Below, piece by piece: positions 26,295-33,306 of a stretch of DNA of 64,000 nt. A program made the position numbers and the translations under genes. Below the pieces are notes generated by a model that did not search any database, was not told where the DNA came from, and saw only the letters and a list, made by a program, of their open reading frames with translations. This DNA is from CAMLJR01 sp964631955 (GTDB taxonomy: Bacteria > Pseudomonadota > Gammaproteobacteria > Pseudomonadales > CAMLJR01), in contig CAZWBA010000012.1 in the NCBI GenBank assembly GCA_964631955.1, positions 51,381-115,380 on the forward strand. Direction: 5' to 3'. The first letter of the stretch is position 1; each line of letters begins with the position of its first letter.

Positions 26295-26594
26295 ATGGCG
26301 TCGATCGATGAAATTGTAAGTGCATTGGCTGGAAAGCTGTCCGATGTCAAACCCTTCGGTAAAAAAATCAAATTCGTGCTGGATGGAAATAATGTGTTTC
26401 TCGACGGCACCGCTACGCCGCCGACGGTTTCCTTATCCGACGACGCAGCGGATGCCACGATCAGCGCATCGCTCGATGTGTTTGAAAAACTGATGAACAA
26501 ACAATTGAATCCGCAAATGGCGTTCATGTCCGGTAAAGTCAAATTGCAAGGCGACATGATGGCTGCGATGGCACTGCAAAAAGTTTTTGGATAA
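26295..26594 (+). CDS. SCP2 sterol-binding-domain protein
   Basis: This 99-residue protein consists of one SCP2 domain, a small lipid-binding fold. Visible family features are KFVLDGNNVFLDG, ATISASLDVFEKLMNKQLNPQMAFMSGKVKLQGDM. GAGGAGAA precedes the ATG. Single-domain bacterial SCP2 proteins are thought to carry fatty acyl or hydrophobic ligands, but a specific ligand is not shown here. A terminator follows at 26619-26649. Its position just before a CoA-linked accessory cluster may be meaningful, but the terminator separates them. Confidence 0.9.
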   Translation: MASIDEIVSALAGKLSDVKPFGKKIKFVLDGNNVFLDGTATPPTVSLSDDAADATISASLDVFEKLMNKQLNPQMAFMSGKVKLQGDMMAAMALQKVFG

Positions 26595-26618
26595 GCGCTG
26601 CAGTATGTAAGAAGAAAG

Positions 26619-26649
26619 AATAGGGAGCGTAAAGCTCCTTATTTTTTTT
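26619..26649 (+). terminator. Intrinsic terminator after the SCP2 gene
   Basis: AATAGGGAGC (26619-26628) pairs with GCTCCTTATT (26634-26643) with one G-U pair. Eight T follow the A at 26641. Confidence 0.85.
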
Positions 26650-26722
26650 GCGATCTTTTTAACCCGCCTTTTGAAATCGATCTACTGAGGTAGAATGCCA
26701 ACTCCCGCCGCGGCCAGCGTAT

Positions 26723-28120
26723 ATGACCGGCCAGTTGAGTTGCATGACTACCGACACGCATCACATTGCAGAATCCGATAACGACATCGCGGAATGTTAC
26801 GCGAATACTTTGTTGCGCGATCTCGGTGTGCCGATGTCCGCACGATGTGCGTCCGTACATCCAGCACTTCGTGCGGCGCAATGTGGCCTGAACGCGCTTA
26901 CCGGTCGAGCCGATGGCCCCGCGCAACTGTGTCCAGCGCCCGTGGCTGCCTGCGCCGATGGCGTGATTGCCGCATTGCATGCGGTTGGCAATCGTTCCGA
27001 ATTGATGACGCTCGATGGTGCGGCTTTGCTCGGCGAGCGTGCGGCCTGTTTTGGCTATTCGCGCGCAGGCGCCATTTCAGCTGGCGGCAGTTGCCGACTA
27101 CTATCGGCCAAAGACGGTTATCTTGCGATTAATCTGGCGCGCGAATCCGATTGGGAATTGTTTCCCGCGTGGCTGGAGGTGAATGCTGCAAGTGACTGGC
27201 AGTCACTTGCAGCGGTGCTGCGGAACATTGCTGTTGATGAGGCAATTGCACGTGGGCGTTCGCTGGGGCTTGCGGTGAGTGCAATGTCACCTTCCTCCGC
27301 GGAAAAATCCTGGTTTGCACGTTCATGCATTAACTCCTCTAACGTTGTGCAGGCGCGAAAAAACAGGATGCCGCTCGTCGTCGACCTGTCCGCATTGTGG
27401 GCAGGGCCGTTGTGCGGCAGTCTGCTACAGGTGCTCGGTGCGCGAGTTATCAAGATCGAAAGCATCGAACGGCCCGACGGCGCACGTTACGGCGCGAAAA
27501 ACTTTTTTGATTTGCTCAATGCCAATAAAGAAAGCGTTGCATTGCAATTGAACTCACCGACGGGTCGCGAGCAATTGCGGCAGCTGCTTCTGCGCGCTGA
27601 TATCGTCATCGAGGCTTCGCGACCACGCGCCCTGCGCCAGATGAATATCGTTGCGGAAGAGATTCTTGCGCAGAATGCCGGCCTCACCTGGCTGAGTATT
27701 ACCGGCTACGGCCGCGACGAACCTGAAGAGAACTGGATCGCATTCGGCGACGACGCAGGTGTTGCTGCCGGGCTTTCCCAGTTGTTGTTCGACGCAACAC
27801 GCGAAATTATGTTTTGCGGTGATGCGATTGCCGACCCGCTGACAGGAATGCACGCTGCGCTAGCGGCATGGACAAGCTATTTGCGCGGTGGTGGTGAATT
27901 GCTTTCATTATCGCTACGCGATGTCGTTGCTCACTGCGTTCAATTCGGCAATGCGCGGGATGCAGGATCGATCGGCAAACGTTATCTCGACTGGAGGGCG
28001 GTGTTGCAGCGGAGCGGCGAAAAAAATGCCGAACCTCGCGCACGATCAGTGACCGCAGCGGCTCCAGCGCTGGGTGCCGACACGCAGTCGATACTTGCGG
28101 AGTTCGGCATCGCATGCTGA
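26723..28120 (+). CDS. Class III CoA-transferase with staggered two-half architecture
   Basis: This 465-residue protein of the CaiB/BaiF family moves CoA between acids. The order of parts is unusual. Residues about 50-190 look like the middle and C-terminal part of a CoA-transferase (LNALTGRADGP, then GYLAINLARESDW). Residues 217-400 then look like the N-terminal half (PLVVDLSALWAGPLCG, then CGDAIADPLTGMHAALAAW). Asp371 in IADPLTGMH aligns with the nucleophile Asp of formyl-CoA transferase. At the equivalent place in the first part the residue is Ala (PVAACADG). Neither start (26723 or 26744) has a clear ribosome site. The stop overlaps the amidohydrolase start, so the two are coupled. Confidence 0.85.
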   Translation: MTGQLSCMTTDTHHIAESDNDIAECYANTLLRDLGVPMSARCASVHPALRAAQCGLNALTGRADGPAQLCPAPVAACADGVIAALHAVGNRSELMTLDGAALLGERAACFGYSRAGAISAGGSCRLLSAKDGYLAINLARESDWELFPAWLEVNAASDWQSLAAVLRNIAVDEAIARGRSLGLAVSAMSPSSAEKSWFARSCINSSNVVQARKNRMPLVVDLSALWAGPLCGSLLQVLGARVIKIESIERPDGARYGAKNFFDLLNANKESVALQLNSPTGREQLRQLLLRADIVIEASRPRALRQMNIVAEEILAQNAGLTWLSITGYGRDEPEENWIAFGDDAGVAAGLSQLLFDATREIMFCGDAIADPLTGMHAALAAWTSYLRGGGELLSLSLRDVVAHCVQFGNARDAGSIGKRYLDWRAVLQRSGEKNAEPRARSVTAAAPALGADTQSILAEFGIAC

Positions 28121-29502
28121 TCCGTCGCGCGCAGATCAATTTCTCGAAGCTCGTCGATATTCGTATTGCCAACGGTACGATTGTGCAGATTGCGGACATT
28201 CTGGAACCGCACGACGGCGAGCAGATCACCGATGCATTCGGCAATGCGGTAATTCCCGGTCTGCACGATCATCACATGCATTTTCTCGCAAGTGCCGCCG
28301 CGCGCGAATCAGTTTTTTGCGGCCCCCCACGGATCAGCGATGCGGAAGCACTGTGCGCAGAATTGCGTAAAAAAGCAGAAAATTTATCGGATAAATGGCT
28401 TCGCGGCGTGGGGTACCACGAATCCGTTGCAGGCGATATCGATCGTCACTGGCTTGATCGAGTCATTCCTCATATACCTGCGCGCATCCAGCATCGCAGC
28501 GGCAGATTGTGGGTTTTAAATTCGCGAGCACTTGGAGCTCTGGGCAATCTCGATGATTCGCCGCTTGAAAGGCGCGATGGCGAATATACGGGCCGCCTGT
28601 TCGATGCCGATATGTGGCTGCGAAAAAAAATCGGCAGGCAGCTGCCCGACATTCGCACCGCCAGTACCCGGCTTGCACGTTACGGTGTCAGCGGATTTAC
28701 CGATACGTCTGTATCCAATTCCGAGGAATCATTTGCGCAATTTTCACAGTGGCAGGCGAGCGGTGAATTATTGCAGCGCGTAGTGATGATGGGAGATGCA
28801 TCGCTGCTTTCCTGTATTGATTCGGCACGCATAAAACGCGGCGCATTGAAAATCCATCTGCATGAAAATGAATTGCCGGAATTCGATGCCATGTGTACGC
28901 TCATCGCGGAAAGTCATGCGGCATCGCGCCCGGTCGCTGTGCATTGTGTGTCTCTGGTAGACCTTGTTTTTACGCTCAATGCTTTTCAGATGGCGGGGAC
29001 GATTCTCGGCGACCGTATCGAACATGCATCGATTGCACCGCCTGATCTCGTCGAAAAAATAGCGCAGCTGAAACTCATTGTCGTGACGCAACCTAATTTT
29101 ATTGGCGAGCGCGGCGATGCCTATTTGCAGGATGTCGATCCGCAGGATCAGCTCTGGCTCTATCGATTGGAAGGGTTTCGCGAAGCGAATATCCCATTGG
29201 CTGCGGGTACCGACGCGCCTTACGGGAATTTGAATCCCTGGCTAGCGATGCAGGCGGCGGTTTCGCGGCGCACAGCAGGTGGCGCGCTAATTGGTTCTAA
29301 CGAAGCAATCACGCCAGAGCGTGCGCTCGAGTTATTTCTGGGTGATCCATTGCAGCCGGGTAGCGGAAAAAATTATCTCGATGTCGGCATGCCTGCGACA
29401 TTGTGCGTGCTCGACCGTGCGTGGGAATATGCGCGTGCGGATTTATCGACAATCACGCCTCATAAAACCCTCATCGATGGCGCAATGGTGTGGAGCCGTT
29501 AA
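28114..29502 (+). CDS. Amidohydrolase-superfamily protein (amidohydrolase 3 type)
   Basis: This is a 462-residue metal-dependent hydrolase. The TIM-barrel metal motif DHHMHF follows NAVIPGLH. Later ligand regions are AVHCVSL and RIEHASIA, and the catalytic Asp lies in AAGTDAPYGN. The start overlaps the CoA-transferase stop by 7 bases, so they are translated together. The substrate is unknown. Together with a CoA-transferase it could open a ring amide or cyclic precursor to an acid that is then activated with CoA. The set resembles, from memory, clusters in mycobacteria and related actinobacteria. Convergent with the crotonase gene 27 bases later. Confidence 0.86.
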   Translation: MLIRRAQINFSKLVDIRIANGTIVQIADILEPHDGEQITDAFGNAVIPGLHDHHMHFLASAAARESVFCGPPRISDAEALCAELRKKAENLSDKWLRGVGYHESVAGDIDRHWLDRVIPHIPARIQHRSGRLWVLNSRALGALGNLDDSPLERRDGEYTGRLFDADMWLRKKIGRQLPDIRTASTRLARYGVSGFTDTSVSNSEESFAQFSQWQASGELLQRVVMMGDASLLSCIDSARIKRGALKIHLHENELPEFDAMCTLIAESHAASRPVAVHCVSLVDLVFTLNAFQMAGTILGDRIEHASIAPPDLVEKIAQLKLIVVTQPNFIGERGDAYLQDVDPQDQLWLYRLEGFREANIPLAAGTDAPYGNLNPWLAMQAAVSRRTAGGALIGSNEAITPERALELFLGDPLQPGSGKNYLDVGMPATLCVLDRAWEYARADLSTITPHKTLIDGAMVWSR

Positions 29503-29529
29503 AAAAATAAACAGAACGATAGAAGTGGA

Positions 29530-30534
29530 CTAATCGACGATTTTGTCGATGAGTCCCCATTCGAGTGCGGTTTTTGCGTTTATTTTTTTTCCGCTCAACG
29601 CCATATAAATCGCACGTTGCTTGCCGATCCGCTTCGGAATGCTCACGCAGCCACCGGCCCCCGGAATTAATCCAAATTGAATTTCCGGCAGTTGAAAAAA
29701 CGCGTTTCGCGTTGCGCTGATATATCCACCAAAAGCGGGTATTTCCGCGCCCGCGCCAATGCATGCGCTATGCACGTGAAATGCGACGCGGTCGGCACAG
29801 TCAATTAAATAGCGGGCGGGCAGGCGCACCGAGCGAATGGTGTGTGCTCCAGCCGGGCTTGGTGCTGTACCGAATTCATCGAGATCACCACCGATACTGA
29901 AACAGCCACCATTGCCGCCAATCGTCACGTGTTCAATCGTTCGATCGGTAATGACCAATTGAAACAATTCGGTTAACGCATCACGAATTTCCAGTGAGAT
30001 CGCGTTACGGCGACTGGGCCGGTTGAGCCGCACGTTTAAATTGCCGTTTCCGTGTTCGATCAATAACGGCGGACCTGTGTCAGCAATCGGAATTGTGGTC
30101 GGAGGATTGTTGCTGCTCCATGCCAGAAATTCCGGTCCTGCCTGCAACGTCGCATAAGCGAGCGATTCCACAAGCAGACCCTCGGCCAGCGGCAGCATCA
30201 TCGTACTGCGTATGACCTGCACCAGTGTCATCGCTGCGATAGGTGAGTGCGTAATGTTACTGCACAGTGTTCTGGTTTCGTCGATCGACGACACTGCAAT
30301 ATCAAAACTATCCTGAAGCGCATGCCTGTCGACGATTGCAATGCTGGGGCAGGGTAATTGCGATAAAAAAGCTCGAATATTCTGTTGATCGGTAGAGGTT
30401 ATTGTCGGTGCTGATTGCTGCAGATCAACCAGGAGAAAATGCTGATCGCCAAACGGTGAGTAATCTTCGCGCGCATGCGGTGTACGCGCGATATCACAAA
30501 GCTGTTCAACAGTAATGGGCGAAAGATTATTCAT
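29530..30534 (-). CDS. Enoyl-CoA hydratase/isomerase family protein, staggered halves
   Basis: This is a crotonase-fold protein of about 334 residues. The C-terminal 190 residues carry the core: NRPSRRNAIS, GGNGGCFSIGGDLDEF (oxyanion hole), GAGAEIPAF and LPEIQFGLIPGAGG. The two catalytic glutamates are thus present. The protein stops directly after EWGLIDKIVD, so the usual C-terminal helices are missing. The extra N-terminal 140 residues end in SPIAAMTLVQVIRS and LPLAEGLLVESLAYATL, which look like those missing helices. This is the same displaced layout as the CoA-transferase. The start is uncertain: ATG 30534 avoids overlap, while TTG/GTG starts up to 30570 exist. Confidence 0.82.
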   Translation of the reverse strand: MNNLSPITVEQLCDIARTPHAREDYSPFGDQHFLLVDLQQSAPTITSTDQQNIRAFLSQLPCPSIAIVDRHALQDSFDIAVSSIDETRTLCSNITHSPIAAMTLVQVIRSTMMLPLAEGLLVESLAYATLQAGPEFLAWSSNNPPTTIPIADTGPPLLIEHGNGNLNVRLNRPSRRNAISLEIRDALTELFQLVITDRTIEHVTIGGNGGCFSIGGDLDEFGTAPSPAGAHTIRSVRLPARYLIDCADRVAFHVHSACIGAGAEIPAFGGYISATRNAFFQLPEIQFGLIPGAGGCVSIPKRIGKQRAIYMALSGKKINAKTALEWGLIDKIVD

Positions 30535-30547
30535 CGTGGCGGACGAA

Positions 30548-31075
30548 TCACGCACGCTCTCCACGAGCAAAGAGGCGATTTTTCAGCTCCGCATAACTTG
30601 GATCAGCGCTCGGAGTTTTACCGGTCTCGGGCGCTGCAATGGGGCGCCGGTTGCGCATATCGTAGGTGACCACGCGTTTTGCAAAGCGCCAGCGACCATC
30701 GGCTTCCTTGCGATAATTGTCGATGTAGCGCACGGTCATCAAGTCTTCGAGCCAGCCACCTTTGCCATCGGGAATGATGTGATAGGCGATGGCATAAACT
30801 TCGCCATTGCCTTCATTGCCGTTCACGGAAATTAAATGATTGCAGACGTGATGCCCGCTGTAAGGCATGTAGGGAAACGAACGCTCCAGAAAATCAACAT
30901 ACTCCTTTGCGCCGCCATCGAATGTATCACCATGCGTATCGGTCGCATCTTCGGTATAAAGCGTTCGCAACAACGGACCATCCTTGCGATCGACTCCACG
31001 TGAATAAAGCAGTGCGAGTTCGCGGATTTCTTCTTTGGCAATCAATATTTCCAGTGCTTTTTGATCGGTACTCAT
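30548..31075 (-). CDS. SnoaL-like (NTF2-fold) protein
   Basis: This is a 175-residue protein of the SnoaL_4 type. The N-terminus EEIRELALLYSRGVDRKDGPLLRTLYTEDATDTHG is typical, with Asp in RKD and a His later (SGHHVCNH). Such NTF2-fold proteins act as dehydratases, isomerases or hydrolases in aromatic and steroid metabolism. I choose ATG 31073-31075 (GGAAAA upstream); the frame continues upstream, but that part overlaps the SDR gene. It is in the same minus-strand run as the crotonase (14-base gap) and the two dehydrogenases. Confidence 0.85.
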   Translation of the reverse strand: MSTDQKALEILIAKEEIRELALLYSRGVDRKDGPLLRTLYTEDATDTHGDTFDGGAKEYVDFLERSFPYMPYSGHHVCNHLISVNGNEGNGEVYAIAYHIIPDGKGGWLEDLMTVRYIDNYRKEADGRWRFAKRVVTYDMRNRRPIAAPETGKTPSADPSYAELKNRLFARGERA

Positions 31076-31091
31076 AATTTTTTCCGGTAAA

Positions 31092-31853
31092 TTAACCTGC
31101 GGTGATTCCATTATCGATATTGATAACGGCGCCGTGATAACCACGCGCCGCATCCGAAGAAAGAAATGCAACCATTTCGGCGACATCGTCGATCTCGACC
31201 AGACCGCGCAATGGAGAATAACGCGCAAGCAGGCTGGGATCAGGATTTTGCAGATTGCGCAGACCTGCGGCTAACGCTGTCATCATGCCGCCGGGTGCGA
31301 CTGCGTTGAAGCGAATGGGCTTGTGCATGTATTCCATGGCGAGCGACTTGGTCATGTGCGTCAGTCCGGCTTTCGTCGCGCAATAAGCGACAGTGTAAGC
31401 CTGCCCCGCATGCGCCGCGCACGAAGTCACATTGACGACGGCACCGTTTGCTTTCAGTAAATGCGGAATTGCGGCCTGAATCAAATGAAACGGCGCACTC
31501 AGATTGACCGCCAGGGTTTTATCCCAATCGGCTGCACTCATTTGATCAGCATGACAAGGGATGAAAACCGCAGCGACATTGCACAACGCGTCGAGCCGAT
31601 TAAATGCCTTCACTGCAGCCTCGACAGCGTTGTGACAGTTTTCTGTAACCGCCAGATCGATCGCCTGCGTAATTACCTGAACGCCGAGCGCTCGCACTTC
31701 ATTTGCTGCAGCATCAAGTGCATCGGCATTGATATCGACCAGGCAGATATTTGCACCTGCACGCGCCAGGCGCAGCGCAGTCGCCTTGCCCAGACCTGCG
31801 GCAGCACCAGTTACCAGCGCGGTTTTATTTTTCATATCGGAAGGTGCGGGCAC
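31092..31853 (-). CDS. Short-chain dehydrogenase/reductase (first of two)
   Basis: This is a 253-residue classical SDR. TGAAAGLGKA is the NAD(P) motif, and LVDINADA gives an acidic residue after the second strand, which favours NAD(H). The active site is CAAHAG with YCATKAG. Start GTG 31853 has AGGAGA 8 bases upstream; an ATG six codons later does not. It is part of a four-gene minus-strand run (SDR, SDR, SnoaL-like, crotonase). The oxidised substrate is not predictable from the sequence. Confidence 0.9.
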   Translation of the reverse strand: MPAPSDMKNKTALVTGAAAGLGKATALRLARAGANICLVDINADALDAAANEVRALGVQVITQAIDLAVTENCHNAVEAAVKAFNRLDALCNVAAVFIPCHADQMSAADWDKTLAVNLSAPFHLIQAAIPHLLKANGAVVNVTSCAAHAGQAYTVAYCATKAGLTHMTKSLAMEYMHKPIRFNAVAPGGMMTALAAGLRNLQNPDPSLLARYSPLRGLVEIDDVAEMVAFLSSDAARGYHGAVINIDNGITAG

Positions 31854-31884
31854 GATTGGGTCTCCTGATTTCTATCGATCTACC

Positions 31885-32688
31885 TTACTGCGCGAACGAA
31901 TAACCGCCATTGAGCGGATAGGTTTGCCCGGTAATCCATGATGCCGCATCAGAACATAGAAACAGTGTTAGGTTGGCGACATCGTCGGGTTTACCGAAGC
32001 GGCGAATCACATAGCGAGAGACATGGGCTTTCGCCTGTTCGCTCGCCAGAAATTCTTCTTTCGCAGCACCTTCGAGCGGCGGCTCCAGTGTCGATAACGA
32101 TATTGCATTCGATGTAATGCCGAAACGACCGGCTTCTTTCGCTATCGAACGTATAAAGCCATTCGCGCCCGCTTTTGCAGCTGAATAAGCAGCCAGTCTC
32201 GCTTCGCCGACACGCCCCGAATCCGAAACGATAGTGACGATGCGCCCTTTGCCTTGCTTGACCATTCCGGGTAAAGCGATATGACAGCAGTTCATGACGC
32301 CCTGGAGATTGGTGCGGAAGTAGCGGTCCCACTCTTGCGGATCGGCTTCCCAGAATAGCGGGGAAGGGCGCATCTGGACATTCGGTCCCGCATTGCCCGC
32401 ATTGTTGACAAGAATGGTAGCGGGACCGAGTTCCTTTTCTGCCCGCGACACAGCGGTTTTTACCGAATCGTAATCGCCGACATCCGCTTGTACGCCGATG
32501 GCGGGAATACCCAGTGCGCGTATTTCAGCGGCTACGGCATCGGCGCGTTCTGCAACATAATCGTTGACGGCAACGCCGCCTGCATTGTGGCGTGCGAGAG
32601 CGAGCGCAATCGCCCTGCCGGCGCCTTGTCCGCCGCCAGTAACGAAGGCGATTTGACCGCTCAGGTCTAAAGGATCGTTTCCAATCAT
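31885..32688 (-). CDS. Short-chain dehydrogenase/reductase (second, FabG-like)
   Basis: This is a 267-residue SDR. TGGGQGAGRA is the coenzyme motif, NNAGNAG follows, and the catalytic Ser and YSAAKAG are present. The C-terminus YPLNGGYSFAQ is of the FabG type. GAGGAAAA precedes the ATG. It is the first gene of the minus-strand run. It is closer to 3-oxoacyl reductases than the neighbour SDR, which could suit a hydroxyacyl-CoA step next to the crotonase. That assignment is inference. Confidence 0.9.
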   Translation of the reverse strand: MIGNDPLDLSGQIAFVTGGGQGAGRAIALALARHNAGGVAVNDYVAERADAVAAEIRALGIPAIGVQADVGDYDSVKTAVSRAEKELGPATILVNNAGNAGPNVQMRPSPLFWEADPQEWDRYFRTNLQGVMNCCHIALPGMVKQGKGRIVTIVSDSGRVGEARLAAYSAAKAGANGFIRSIAKEAGRFGITSNAISLSTLEPPLEGAAKEEFLASEQAKAHVSRYVIRRFGKPDDVANLTLFLCSDAASWITGQTYPLNGGYSFAQ

Positions 32689-32973
32689 GTGTTTTTCCTC
32701 AGCAGCAGAATTCGGAGAATGGCGATAATTGCCAGGCGATTGATTGCAATAACTTCAAATGATAGGCAGGCCGCAAGTCTATCTGCTGAAGGTCGAATAG
32801 CGGGATTAAAAAACTGTCATGAAAGGCGATGGTGTGCTTGCGAGAACGTAATAAAAAAGTACATAATTGCGCCCGCTGTTGCCGGGTCAGTTGAAGAAAA
32901 GTCAGCGGCGACAAGATGTTGGAGTAGACCACAACTCTAAGATCAATATCTGAGTAATTTTCAAACGATTAAC

Positions 32974-33047
32974 GGCGCGGTAGCAGAGTGGTTATGCACC
33001 GGATTGCAAATCCGTGAACGCCGGTTCGATTCCGACCCGCGCCTCCA
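32974..33047 (+). tRNA. tRNA-Cys (anticodon GCA)
   Basis: The acceptor arms GGCGCGG (32974-32980) and CCGCGCC (33037-33043) pair fully. The anticodon loop is TTGCAAA, giving GCA. Discriminator U (33044) is the usual cysteine identity base, and CCA is encoded. It precedes tRNA-Leu by about 67 bases, probably in one transcript. A 7-bp hairpin (GAGTAGT at 33063-33069 with ACTACTC at 33086-33092) lies in the spacer and could be a processing site. Confidence 0.97.
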
Positions 33048-33114
33048 TTTCCAGAGCAAATTGAGTAGTCGATAGATAAAAACGTACTACTCGATCTGCT
33101 TCAACCCCGCACCC

Positions 33115-33203
33115 GCCCGGGTGGTGAAATAGGTAGACACAAGGGACTTAAAATCCCTCGGCTGGAAACGGCCGTACCGGTTCGATTCCGGTCCCGGGCA
33201 CCA
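33115..33203 (+). tRNA. tRNA-Leu (anticodon UAA)
   Basis: The acceptor arms GCCCGGG and CCCGGGC (33193-33199) pair fully. The anticodon loop CTTAAAA gives UAA. The long variable arm (about CTCGGCTGGAAACGGCCGTA) marks a class II tRNA. CCA is encoded. It is followed by a shared terminator hairpin at 33260-33289. Confidence 0.97.
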
Positions 33204-33259
33204 TTCGTCAGCCAAATTAATCCGTTGCCACATGGCGAATATTCCAGGGTTTATTCACA

Positions 33260-33289
33260 AAAAAAAGAGGAGCTCAAGCTCCTCTTTTT
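33260..33289. terminator. Bidirectional terminator between tRNA-Leu and the EPS locus
   Basis: GAGGAGC pairs with GCTCCTC across TCAA. An A-run precedes and a T-run follows, so it can end both the plus-strand tRNA transcript and the minus-strand prsT transcript. Confidence 0.88.
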
Positions 33290-33306
33290 GTATCAGTTGA
33301 ATTCTC

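Noticed and set aside
32699..32932. 77-residue open frame upstream of tRNA-Cys
   Set aside because: There is no ribosome site or known pattern. The region is more likely promoter and spacer.
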